Origin: Desulfobacteraceae bacterium UBA5616
GTDB taxonomy: Bacteria; Desulfobacterota; Desulfobacteria; Desulfobacterales; UBA5616
Direction of reading: 5' to 3'
Assembly (NCBI GenBank): GCA_002423615.1
Contig: DIKO01000118.1
Coordinates: 1-19,303 of the forward strand
DNA: 19,303 nt
This document shows positions 8,687-16,163 of the stretch, piece by piece. The first letter of the stretch is position 1; each line of letters starts with the position of its first letter. A model generated the notes under the pieces. It worked only from the letters and a program-made list of their open reading frames with translations, made no database searches and was not told the origin of the DNA. The position numbers were made by a program, and so were the translations under genes.

Positions 8687-9016
8687 ATGCTATATATAGA
8701 GCGGGACCAGGGTGGCCGGATTGTCGCACTGCACGATCGTCCCACGCGGAATGCCAGTGAGCAGAAGGCGGCAATGGATGAGGAGGTTCTTGAATTCGTT
8801 AAAAAAAACGTTGATACGGATTCTCTCAGACTGCTTCTCTCGCTGTCCGATTCCAGTCTTATCCGCATCATCGAGGATCTCGTCGATTTGCTCATCAAAA
8901 AAAATATCATTTTGTTTACCGACCTTCCTGAACAGGCTCAGGTGAAAATTCGGGAGCGGAAGCGGGTCCGGGAAGAGCTGGTGTCCCAGAGTCTTATGGT
9001 TGAGAACATCATATGA
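8687..9016 (+). CDS. Small conserved-looking protein of unknown function inside the lap cluster
   Basis: The 109-residue product starts MLYIERDQGGRIVALHDRP and has a charged, helical C-terminal half with LIRIIEDLVDLLIKKN and FTDLPEQAQVKIRERK. It has no signal peptide, membrane span or catalytic motif, so it is probably cytosolic. The frame is open upstream to 8516, but the ATG at 8687 has AGGCGAGG about 7 bases upstream and a family-like N-terminus. From memory, similar proteins in Pseudomonas and relatives carry the misleading label 'tryptophan synthase subunit beta like'; nothing here resembles TrpB. It lies on the strand opposite to the lap genes, divergent from lapB by 149 bases and tail to tail with lapD by 24 bases. 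A role in adhesin secretion or c-di-GMP response is only a guess from position. Confidence 0.8.
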   Translation: MLYIERDQGGRIVALHDRPTRNASEQKAAMDEEVLEFVKKNVDTDSLRLLLSLSDSSLIRIIEDLVDLLIKKNIILFTDLPEQAQVKIRERKRVREELVSQSLMVENII

Positions 9017-9040
9017 CAACCGGTCAAAACCATCTTTGGC

Positions 9041-11017
9041 TTAAGGTTTAACCATCAGATCTTCAACGGGTTTAGGCCGGTCCACGAGGTACCCTTGAAT
9101 CCCGTCGATATTCAATTCATCCAGTATCTGCCGTTGCTGTTCGGATTCAACGCCTTCCGCCATGACGGCAATATCGATGCTGTGGGCGACACTGCAAAGC
9201 GATGCGATGAAAAATCGGCTGTCGCTCTCCTCATTTTTCAATTCTCCCGTATAGGCGCGGTCAATTTTAACGTAATCCGGACGCAGGGATTTCAGATACC
9301 CCAGATGTGAAAAACTCTGGCCGTAATGATCCAGGGCCATCAGATGGTTGTTCCGGCGCACAAACCGGCTGAATTCCTTGATGAGTTCCAGATTCTGCAC
9401 CGCCCCGAACTCCGAAAATTCGAATATGATTTGCGGGGATTTGGCGGAAAGGGCTTTTAATGAGGATTTCACCCATTCTTGGAAGACGTCGTCACGAAGT
9501 GATGCCGGAGAAATATTGACGGCTATGCTGTCAACGCCGATTTGATCCCTCTTAAGACCCAAGACTTTTTCAAGAACCAGGCGGTCCAGACTGGAAACCA
9601 GCTTCAGCTGTTCGGCAAAGGGCATAAAAACACCCGCGCTTAACAGTTCGCCGTCCTCTTGCCTGATCCTGGAGAAGATTTCCAGATGAAATACCTGTGA
9701 TCTGTCCTTGGTCCTGACGACCGGCTGAGCCACCAGGATGATCCGGTTTTCCTTAAGGGCTTTTTCAAGAAGATCCCGCCACTGGTGCTGGCCCAGGGGA
9801 AGTTTATCGGATTCCGGAGTTATTTCGATGGCGTGCCAACCGTTGGGTCCGCTTTGACGGGCGGCTCGGAGAGCCATGTCCGCTTCTCCCAACAGTCGGG
9901 CAATCGTGGTCGAGGTATCGTAGGCAGCGGCGCCCACGTGACCCACGTTGTCCGTCAGGGACAGGTTCTCCGCAGCAAGTGCGCCAATCCGGCCGGCGAT
10001 TCGGGATGCGATGACTTGGGTGTCCCACGGGGGGGCGTCGGGGAGGAAAATACCGAAATCACCGCCTGTAATCCTGGCAAGAACACAGTTCGCATATTGT
10101 CCGGTGACTTCCTGGATCACGGCCGCCGTCCTTTTCAACAGATCATCCCCAGCCTGAAATCCTCTTTCCAGGTTAAGCCCTTCAAGTTCGTTTATCCGGA
10201 CCAGCAGCAGAATCCCCTGGGTCGTGCTTCCCCGGCGGTCCAGACGGGCGGTGATCTGGCTTTCCATATAACGGCGGTTCCCAAGGCCGGTAAGAGAATC
10301 GTGATAGGCATGTTCCCGCAATCCTTCCGCCTGGGCAACCTGCTCCTCGAACATCTCCTTGACCTTGGTGGTCATGCGGTTCATGGCCTCGACCACCCTT
10401 CGGAATTCCTTTGTCCAGGGAACGCGTTCCTGGAATTCATATTCCTTCCGGCATAAGGCATCGGCCTGGCGTTCAACCAGCATCAGGGGTTTCAACAGAA
10501 TCCGCAGCCCAAGACCTCCGGGTATGAGGACGAAAATACCACAGCAGGCAAACCAGATGGTGATGGCGACCATGTCGTCCCAGAGCGTTTTATAGGCGTA
10601 ACCGGGGTGGCTTTTGACGTAAATGCTTCCGGTTTGACGCCACCCGGCCATCACGTTGGCGGTGGCTTCGGGGGTTTTAAGGGAAAACCGGCGAATAAAC
10701 CATTGGGGTATGTTTTCGATGTGAACATCAAGGGACCGCTCAATAATTGCTTTTCCATTATTGTCGGTAAAATTGATCGTTTGGTAATACCCCCGGTCAA
10801 ATACGGCGCTGATCATGCTTTCCACTACGATCATGTCGTCTTCTCCGGCATACTGCGAAACGGACAGGGCAAGGGATGTCGCGGTGTCCTGGGCGTGTGA
10901 TTCAAGCTGATCAACCAGAAAAGAACGGGTACTTTTCAGTTTAACGACCCATGTTCCTGAAAAAAGAACCAGAAAAAGAATAAACGTAAACAGGATAAGC
11001 TGCCGATAGAGTGTCAT
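9041..11017 (-). CDS. lapD: LapD-type c-di-GMP receptor with degenerate GGDEF and EAL domains
   Basis: The 658-residue product is an inner membrane protein expected to bind cytosolic c-di-GMP and, when bound, hold the LapG protease in the periplasm. It has a membrane span at 5-25, a LapD/MoxY-like periplasmic domain at about 26-148 ending in GWRQTGSIYVKSHPGYAYKTLW-like sequence (125-146), a second span at about 150-176, a HAMP-like linker, then GGDEF (about 235-400) and EAL (about 410-655). Both catalytic sites are broken: GGDEF reads GGDFG at 318-322, EAL reads EIF at 446-448, and the metal-binding DD pair reads DH (563-564). AEGVE (620-624) is kept, consistent with binding without catalysis. 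The frame is open to 11209, but ATG 11017 has AAGGTG 7 bases upstream. It follows lapG by 34 bases. Confidence 0.93.
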   Translation of the reverse strand: MTLYRQLILFTFILFLVLFSGTWVVKLKSTRSFLVDQLESHAQDTATSLALSVSQYAGEDDMIVVESMISAVFDRGYYQTINFTDNNGKAIIERSLDVHIENIPQWFIRRFSLKTPEATANVMAGWRQTGSIYVKSHPGYAYKTLWDDMVAITIWFACCGIFVLIPGGLGLRILLKPLMLVERQADALCRKEYEFQERVPWTKEFRRVVEAMNRMTTKVKEMFEEQVAQAEGLREHAYHDSLTGLGNRRYMESQITARLDRRGSTTQGILLLVRINELEGLNLERGFQAGDDLLKRTAAVIQEVTGQYANCVLARITGGDFGIFLPDAPPWDTQVIASRIAGRIGALAAENLSLTDNVGHVGAAAYDTSTTIARLLGEADMALRAARQSGPNGWHAIEITPESDKLPLGQHQWRDLLEKALKENRIILVAQPVVRTKDRSQVFHLEIFSRIRQEDGELLSAGVFMPFAEQLKLVSSLDRLVLEKVLGLKRDQIGVDSIAVNISPASLRDDVFQEWVKSSLKALSAKSPQIIFEFSEFGAVQNLELIKEFSRFVRRNNHLMALDHYGQSFSHLGYLKSLRPDYVKIDRAYTGELKNEESDSRFFIASLCSVAHSIDIAVMAEGVESEQQRQILDELNIDGIQGYLVDRPKPVEDLMVKP

Positions 11018-11051
11018 TTTATCACCTTCTAATTCGATCGGGTCAAAAGTA

Positions 11052-11771
11052 TTAAAACTGATTTTCCGACATTCTCTGCAAAAGGTCACCCCAGGATTTA
11101 ATGCGTCTGCTGCGGCCGGCCAGTTGACCTTTTCCCCGTTGTTTGGCCAGCCAGAGACCGGTACCGTTAAAGCTGAAAATAGGCAGTAAATCCGTTCTCC
11201 TGGACGCAAGGCTGATGCCGTCCACCAGATTGTCTAAAATCAGGGGCTCCGCTCCCGGTTTTTTATAATAGGTCAGGACCATATGACGAATATTGTATTG
11301 CAGTGCCTTGACATAGGTGATGTTCAGTTTTTTTTCTTCAACGCCCATGGCCTTTAAGGTAAAATACTTGGCGATGGCGAAATCCTCGCAATCCCCCGCC
11401 TGTCTGCAGATGAATTCAATGGGGGTTGCCCAGTAATCTTTTTTGCCGTAAAGGTCGATGTCATTGACGAACTCAATCCGGGCGTTAAAGAACTGGTTGA
11501 CTTTTTTTAATTTTTCATGTTCCGGAAGGCGATTGTTTTTCCGGATCAGGTCTTCCCATGCCCGGAGCCGCTGGACCGCAGGTTTCCCGTATTTGGTTTC
11601 AACCCGTTGGAAGACATTCGCAGAGATGCGAAAAGTTTCACCGGTCAGGACCGGCTTTACGATGAACATAAGGGCGAAAAGCATTGCCACTGCCAACGTA
11701 TTTATTTTCTTTAAGTAAGTGACCACTGGTGCTGGATTGGATCGATAGGGAAAAATATTATGCCTGAACAC
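11052..11771 (-). CDS. lapG: LapG-type periplasmic calcium-dependent cysteine protease
   Basis: LapG is a transglutaminase-like cysteine protease that cuts the N-terminal retention module of a LapA-type adhesin and so frees it from the cell surface; LapD restrains it when c-di-GMP is high. The 239-residue product has a basic then hydrophobic signal segment (about 20-43) and the catalytic triad C128 (AGDCEDFAIAKY), H163 (IRHMVLTYY) and D180 (LILDNL). D127, E129 and D130 flank the cysteine as in the calcium site described for LapG. The start is GTG at 11771, preceded by a G6 run 5 bases upstream; another GTG at 11726 would still keep the signal segment but lacks a ribosome binding site. The gene lies between lapE and lapD, and a strong hairpin overlaps its presumed ribosome binding site. 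Confidence 0.93.
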   Translation of the reverse strand: MFRHNIFPYRSNPAPVVTYLKKINTLAVAMLFALMFIVKPVLTGETFRISANVFQRVETKYGKPAVQRLRAWEDLIRKNNRLPEHEKLKKVNQFFNARIEFVNDIDLYGKKDYWATPIEFICRQAGDCEDFAIAKYFTLKAMGVEEKKLNITYVKALQYNIRHMVLTYYKKPGAEPLILDNLVDGISLASRRTDLLPIFSFNGTGLWLAKQRGKGQLAGRSRRIKSWGDLLQRMSENQF

Positions 11772-11773
11772 GA

Positions 11774-11810
11774 ATTCCCCCCGGAAAGAAGAAAATTCAC
11801 CGGGGGGAAT
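11774..11810 (-). promoter_or_regulatory. Perfect hairpin covering the lapG ribosome binding site
   Basis: ATTCCCCCCGG at 11774-11784 and CCGGGGGGAAT at 11800-11810 form an 11-bp perfect, GC-rich stem with a 15-base loop in the 73-base gap between lapE and lapG. No T run follows it on either strand, so it is not a standard intrinsic terminator. In lapG mRNA the 3' arm contains the G run just upstream of the GTG start, so folding should hide the ribosome binding site. It could also shield the 3' end of lapE mRNA. Confidence 0.6.
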
Positions 11811-11844
11811 GTGCCGGTTAAGGCGGCAGGGGATTCGCGGGATG

Positions 11845-13167
11845 TTATTTGCCGTTGCCCGCCATGGTTACACCGGCATCTTCAGGCCATTCCAGTCCAA
11901 CGGAATGCACGAGTTTCCCCATTCCGCTCAATATGCGGTATTCGGAAATCAACTGATCGTATTTTGCGTTTACAAGAGATACCTTGGCATTGATAAGTTC
12001 CGCCTCGGTATCGAGTACATCGAACATGGTGCGTCGGCCGATGGCCCACTGTTTGCCGAAGGCGTCCTTTGTCAAACCGGCGGCTTTCACATATTCCTCG
12101 AGGTGTGCAACTTTGCCTATGGCCGCTTTACGCGCTTCCCATGAAAGACGAACGGACTGTACGACTTCCCTCTGGGTTGAGTTCAGTATTTCCAAGGCTT
12201 CATAAATCAGCAGCTGCGTCTCATCAATTCGCGCCTTGTCCGCCATACCGTTGAAAAGATTGACGTTGACAATCGCCGATGCGGTCCATTCCTCCTCGTA
12301 CCCGTCACGTTCCACTTCATCTTCCCACTTGTAATCCGCCGCAATGTCCAGGGTAGGAAGTGCGATGCTTTTTGCCACCGCATGCTGGGATTCTCTGGCT
12401 TCAAGGTCGGCTTTTGCGGAGGTTAAGGTCGGATTGTCTTTCAATGCCAGTTGAACCGTTTCTTCCATGGTGATGGGAATTACTTTCTCAAGGGAGTCCG
12501 GCATGGTCAATTCTTCCTGAGGCAAATAGCCGATGATGGACTGGTAATCGGTCTTGGCATCTACCACATTGGCTTTGGCAATGACCACGTTTGACTGGGC
12601 CAGGGCCAGACGCCCCATGACCTGGTCAAGATCAGAAGTTCTATCCACACCGGATTCGCTCCTCAACTTCATTTGATCGTAAATTCTTTCGTGGTTGGTG
12701 AGATTTTCCACTGCAAGACAGAAAAGTTCGAGCCGGCGGAGCAGATTCAGATAAACCGATGCGGCGTCCAGGGCTACGTTCTCTGAAGTTCCCTGCAATT
12801 TATAGGCGGCGGATTTCACCCGGTTCATCTGCCGATACATCTCGTTGGTGGTCGTACCGAAATTAAAAATATTTTGCCGGTAGCTTAAAACCGCGGATTC
12901 AGGCTCGCTCTTGTCGTAATACGGGTGGCTTTGTTCGTTCACTCCTAGGGCGTAAGAAAAATCAATTTTTGGATAATATCCTGATTTCGCCTGAATGACT
13001 TCTTTCTCTCTCGCCTGCTTGTTGTAGGACACGGCGTTAATATCCGGATTGGTTTTCAAAAGATGCCCGATTGCATTCTGCAGGGTTTCGGCAGACGCGA
13101 CACTGGTTCCAAACCCAAAAAATCCGGCGAGGAAAGCTGCAAGTATTGACTTGAAAGAAATTTTCAT
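11845..13167 (-). CDS. lapE: TolC-family outer membrane channel of the Lap secretion system
   Basis: This is the outer membrane channel that completes the type I exporter with LapB and LapC. The 440-residue product has a signal peptide (basic start, hydrophobic core, cleavage likely after ASA at 26) and two repeated halves of the TolC efflux family with long helical stretches, as in DKTDYQSIIGYLP-type and NAKVSLVNAKYDQLISEYRIL-type segments near the end. Length fits the type I TolC subfamily. The ATG at 13167 is preferred because GGAGG lies 8 bases upstream; an earlier ATG at 13182 overlaps that ribosome binding site. It is the first gene of a minus-strand lapE-lapG-lapD block, with 73 bases to lapG, and is preceded by a 268-base gap. 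A general TolC serving several exporters is possible, but the position favours a dedicated channel. Confidence 0.9.
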   Translation of the reverse strand: MKISFKSILAAFLAGFFGFGTSVASAETLQNAIGHLLKTNPDINAVSYNKQAREKEVIQAKSGYYPKIDFSYALGVNEQSHPYYDKSEPESAVLSYRQNIFNFGTTTNEMYRQMNRVKSAAYKLQGTSENVALDAASVYLNLLRRLELFCLAVENLTNHERIYDQMKLRSESGVDRTSDLDQVMGRLALAQSNVVIAKANVVDAKTDYQSIIGYLPQEELTMPDSLEKVIPITMEETVQLALKDNPTLTSAKADLEARESQHAVAKSIALPTLDIAADYKWEDEVERDGYEEEWTASAIVNVNLFNGMADKARIDETQLLIYEALEILNSTQREVVQSVRLSWEARKAAIGKVAHLEEYVKAAGLTKDAFGKQWAIGRRTMFDVLDTEAELINAKVSLVNAKYDQLISEYRILSGMGKLVHSVGLEWPEDAGVTMAGNGK

Positions 13168-13435
13168 CGATATTGCCTCCACTCCATGAATTTATATAAG
13201 CCAATCAATTTATAAGGTTAAAGTCGGTTCAGGGGTACTTTGTCGGTGAAGCCTCCGGTGATGAATTTCCAATCGATAAATTTTATGCAAAAGGATTCTT
13301 TTATACAACATTGACCCGGACAAATCACTATCTTCTCACATTCGGATGGTTTCAAAGAACGTACACTCGGGTCAAATAGCCCCGATTATTTCAATAATGA
13401 TTATAATGCTATATGTTTCCGAATTTTTCAATAAA
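13168..13435 (-). promoter_or_regulatory. Non-coding gap upstream of lapE with several repeats
   Basis: These 268 bases hold no gene and must contain the lapE promoter. Visible elements are two CGGTGA copies at 13244-13249 and 13256-13261 in direct orientation, AATTTATA at 13189-13196 and again at 13207-13214, an 8-base inverted repeat TTGACCCG (13311-13318) and CGGGTCAA (13368-13375), and a minus-strand TATAAT at 13405-13400 without a well-spaced -35. No single promoter can be chosen, and no known riboswitch was recognised. Confidence 0.4.
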
Positions 13436-14506
13436 TTATTTGCGGATAATGGATGACGGCTGCCATGGCCAAAGGGACGCCGTGACATCGCCCACCATAA
13501 GCTCTTCAAGGCCAAGACGCTCATCCGCTTTTACGGTGACCGAGGCGAGCCCGTAAATTTCGGTGAGTATTTCGATATTGCGGTTCCGGATTCCCCGAGC
13601 CGTTGAAATGCGTTTCGGATGAACGCGAATTGAAAGGGAACTTCCTTTCCGGGACTGTAGTAAAGGGACTATGCTGTCCAGGAAAATTTCGGAATACACC
13701 AGATGGCCGAAAGAAGGGTGATAGGGGCCCGCAAGAACGGCGTTCCCGGTTTCAAACTCTTTGGTGGGTTGAAGCCCCATTCGGATAACCGGGGTACCAT
13801 GAGCCATAAACCGCAAAAAAATGTTTTTGACCTGTGATACGGCTTCGGAAAGGGTCATGGGCGTATAGGTCCCTTTTTGGTATTCAGCCGCGAGGAGGCT
13901 GCCGGCGAGCACAAGGGTCGGATAAATCCTGATAAAATCGGGTTTGAGAGCAATGATTTTTTCGGCGCTGCGGAGGGCGGTTTTTTCCGTATCTCCCGGC
14001 AACCCCACCATCATCTGGACACCTGTTTTGTAATTGCGCTGCTTCAGCAATTTCATGGCATTTACCGTATCATCGGCCCGATGGCCCCGTTGGGATAAGT
14101 CTAAGATTCCGTCGTCCATGGATTGGACCCCGATTTCAATGGTGGAAACGGGAAACGGGCTGACCCAGTCCAGGGTGTCCCTGTTAACCGTATCCGGCCG
14201 TGTGGAACATCGAATGCTTTCGATGTCGCCGGACATCACGAAACTTTCGGCGATTTCGAGAAGGAACCGGACCTGTTTTTCAGGCAGGCCAAGAAAGTTG
14301 CCGCCAAAAAAAGCGATCTGGGCAATGCCTCTTTTTTGACTTCCAAAGGCCAGATATTTCCGGATCCGTGAACGGATTTCTCCTTCGGATGGGATAAAAC
14401 GCCGCTCACCGGTGATGACGGACTGGTTGCAGTAGATGCATTGATGGAAGCATCCGGCCTGGGGGATGAAAATGGGAATAATGAGTGGTTTTTGGAGCTC
14501 ATTCAT
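13436..14506 (-). CDS. Elp3-like radical SAM protein
   Basis: The 356-residue product has the radical SAM cluster motif C-x3-C-x2-C at C19, C23 and C26 (CFHQCIYC), so it should bind a 4Fe-4S cluster and S-adenosylmethionine in the cytosol. Further core marks are FFGGNFLGLP (SAM-binding GGE-like region), IEIGVQSMDDGIL, RGHRADDTVNAMKLL and GVQMMVGLPGDTE, all typical of the Elp3/HemN-like group. It lacks the acetyltransferase domain of full Elp3 and carries instead a short C-terminal region of unknown role. Its substrate is unknown. Its ATG overlaps the rnc stop in an ATGA, so the two are translationally coupled. A similar rnc plus radical SAM pairing occurs, from memory, in some Firmicutes, which hints at an RNA-related role but does not prove it. 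Confidence 0.88.
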   Translation of the reverse strand: MNELQKPLIIPIFIPQAGCFHQCIYCNQSVITGERRFIPSEGEIRSRIRKYLAFGSQKRGIAQIAFFGGNFLGLPEKQVRFLLEIAESFVMSGDIESIRCSTRPDTVNRDTLDWVSPFPVSTIEIGVQSMDDGILDLSQRGHRADDTVNAMKLLKQRNYKTGVQMMVGLPGDTEKTALRSAEKIIALKPDFIRIYPTLVLAGSLLAAEYQKGTYTPMTLSEAVSQVKNIFLRFMAHGTPVIRMGLQPTKEFETGNAVLAGPYHPSFGHLVYSEIFLDSIVPLLQSRKGSSLSIRVHPKRISTARGIRNRNIEILTEIYGLASVTVKADERLGLEELMVGDVTASLWPWQPSSIIRK

Positions 14507-15207
14507 TTACGGACATGTTGTTCAAGATCGGCGTAAGCATTTCTGGCAGCATCCTGTTCAGCAGCCTTTTTGCTTTTTCCTGAGCCGAGGGCCTCTAACT
14601 CTCCCATGATCAGTTTAACGGTGAATGTTTTATCATGGTCCGGTCCGTTTTCCTCCACAACGGTGTAAAGGGGCATGGCCGTCTGATGGAGCTGGGCCTG
14701 TTCCTGCAGCCGGCTCTTATAATCGAGCTTGACCCCGGATTTGTCCAGAGTGTCCAGGATGTTTTGAAACAACCGCCGGATCATGGCAAAAGCCTCGTCA
14801 TAACCGCCGTCCAGGTATATGGCTGCGACAACCGCTTCAAAGGCGTCGGCCAGAATGGATTGTTTGTTAAACCCGTTGGATTGAAGCTCTCCCTTGCCGA
14901 GGCGAATATGGGGGCCGAGGTTGATGGCCCGGGATATTTCGGCCAGACGGGATTCATTGACCAGTCCGGCTCTCATTCTGGACAGGTCTCCTTCGGTAAT
15001 ATCCTGATATCGCAGCATGAGCAAATGGCCGACGGCAAGATTCAGCACGGCGTCCCCTAAAAATTCCAGCCGTTCGTTATTGCCGATATCCGGGTCATTC
15101 TGTTCGTTGACAAAGGAGCTGTGGTGAAGCGCCTCTTCCAGAAAAGAGAGGTTCTTGAAATGATACCCCAGATTTCCGGATAATTCGTTTAAACCCTTAT
15201 GCGTCAT
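14503..15207 (-). CDS. rnc: Ribonuclease III
   Basis: RNase III cuts double-stranded RNA, including rRNA precursors, in the cytosol with Mg ions. The 234-residue product has the normal length: endonuclease domain at about 5-155 and double-stranded RNA-binding domain at about 162-231. The signature NERLEFLGDAV is complete at 44-54, and the acidic catalytic residues are visible as E48, D52, D121 and E124. The C-terminal domain ends with the usual GSGKSKKAAEQDAARNAY-type motif (208-225). The ATG at 15207 has only a weak purine-rich ribosome binding site. It follows the PHP gene by 38 bases and overlaps the radical SAM gene by 4, so it belongs to the dksA-PHP-rnc-radical SAM run. Confidence 0.97.
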   Translation of the reverse strand: MTHKGLNELSGNLGYHFKNLSFLEEALHHSSFVNEQNDPDIGNNERLEFLGDAVLNLAVGHLLMLRYQDITEGDLSRMRAGLVNESRLAEISRAINLGPHIRLGKGELQSNGFNKQSILADAFEAVVAAIYLDGGYDEAFAMIRRLFQNILDTLDKSGVKLDYKSRLQEQAQLHQTAMPLYTVVEENGPDHDKTFTVKLIMGELEALGSGKSKKAAEQDAARNAYADLEQHVRK

Positions 15208-15245
15208 GATGTCTTTTTTCCCGAATGCCGATAGAAAAGGGGATT

Positions 15246-16163
15246 TCAGGATTCAAGGGCCGCTATCAGTTTTTCATACACCCTCAAGGGAACGAAAAAA
15301 TCGCCTTTTCCGCACCCCATCCGCACATCAGGGGTCAACGCGCCGTGGAAATCCGATCCCCCCGTTTCCAGAAGACCAAACCGGAGGGCAAGACGGGTAT
15401 AAACGGCTACGATTTCCGGGGGGTGCTGCGGATAATATACCTCTATTCCCATGAGTCCCATGTCCTTCAGGGACGAAACCAGACGGGTAATGGATGGGTT
15501 GTCGTTCCGGCTCAACAGAAAAGGATGGGCCAGAACCGGAATTCCACCGGCTTGTTTTATAATTTCAATGGCTTTGGGGCAAGGGACCCGGTATTTGTCC
15601 ACATAGGCCGGTCTGTTTCGACTCAAATATCGATCAAATGCCTCGTCTATACTTCCAACAATCCCTTTTCTGACCATCACCCGGGCAATGTGGGGCCTGC
15701 CGACCTGTTTTTCTGCGGTATCGTCTAAAACGTCATTCAGGGTGATGTCCATACCCAGGGCGTTCAATTTCTGAAGAATCAGGGGATTTCGATTCAGGCG
15801 GGCCTCTTGAAGCGGCAACAGCATTTCCTGCAGTTCAGGATTATCCGGATTGAAGCCATATCCTAAAATATGAAGACTTCCCGTCTGGTCTGAAAGATCA
15901 GGCGGAGCCGCGCTGATTTCAACTCCGGAAATAAATTTCAGTGCAGGCGGGATGGAGAGATTCAGCGCTTCTTTTACGCCGCTGATGGTATCATGGTCCG
16001 TTATGGAGACGGCACGAAGCCCTGATTCAACCGCCCGATGGATAATCTCCCGGGGAGAAAATGTCCCGTCCGAAGCATTCGAGTGAATGTGTAAATCAAT
16101 TCCGGCCGGTTGTTTATATTCCAAGGGCCTTTTCTTGTGCCTCTTCTTTGGTTTTGCAGTCAA
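15246..16163 (-). CDS. PHP-domain phosphoesterase (YciV/TrpH-like)
   Basis: The product is a cytosolic metal-dependent phosphoesterase of the PHP family; relatives hydrolyse 3',5'-nucleoside bisphosphates or short RNA 5' ends. Metal-binding motifs are visible: HIHSNASDGT (H25, H27, D32), ITDHDT (54-59), GVEIS with E82, LHILGYG with H98, and the later AHPF and GGSDFHG. The 305-residue frame begins at a TTG (16163) inside dksA without a ribosome binding site. A second TTG at 16124, overlapping the dksA stop by 11 bases, removes 13 very basic residues and begins nearer the PHP core. There is no ATG before the conserved motif, so the start is uncertain. Translational coupling to dksA is likely. 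The substrate cannot be read from sequence alone. Confidence 0.88.
   Translation of the reverse strand: MTAKPKKRHKKRPLEYKQPAGIDLHIHSNASDGTFSPREIIHRAVESGLRAVSITDHDTISGVKEALNLSIPPALKFISGVEISAAPPDLSDQTGSLHILGYGFNPDNPELQEMLLPLQEARLNRNPLILQKLNALGMDITLNDVLDDTAEKQVGRPHIARVMVRKGIVGSIDEAFDRYLSRNRPAYVDKYRVPCPKAIEIIKQAGGIPVLAHPFLLSRNDNPSITRLVSSLKDMGLMGIEVYYPQHPPEIVAVYTRLALRFGLLETGGSDFHGALTPDVRMGCGKGDFFVPLRVYEKLIAALES

Noticed and set aside
9785..10456. A 223-codon open frame on the plus strand opposite lapD
   Set aside because: It lies inside the well-supported lapD gene and has no family features.
13168..13435. A c-di-GMP riboswitch upstream of lapE
   Set aside because: A CCGGAGGCTT-like word recalls part of the GEMM motif, but the conserved 5' part and receptor segments could not be found on either strand.
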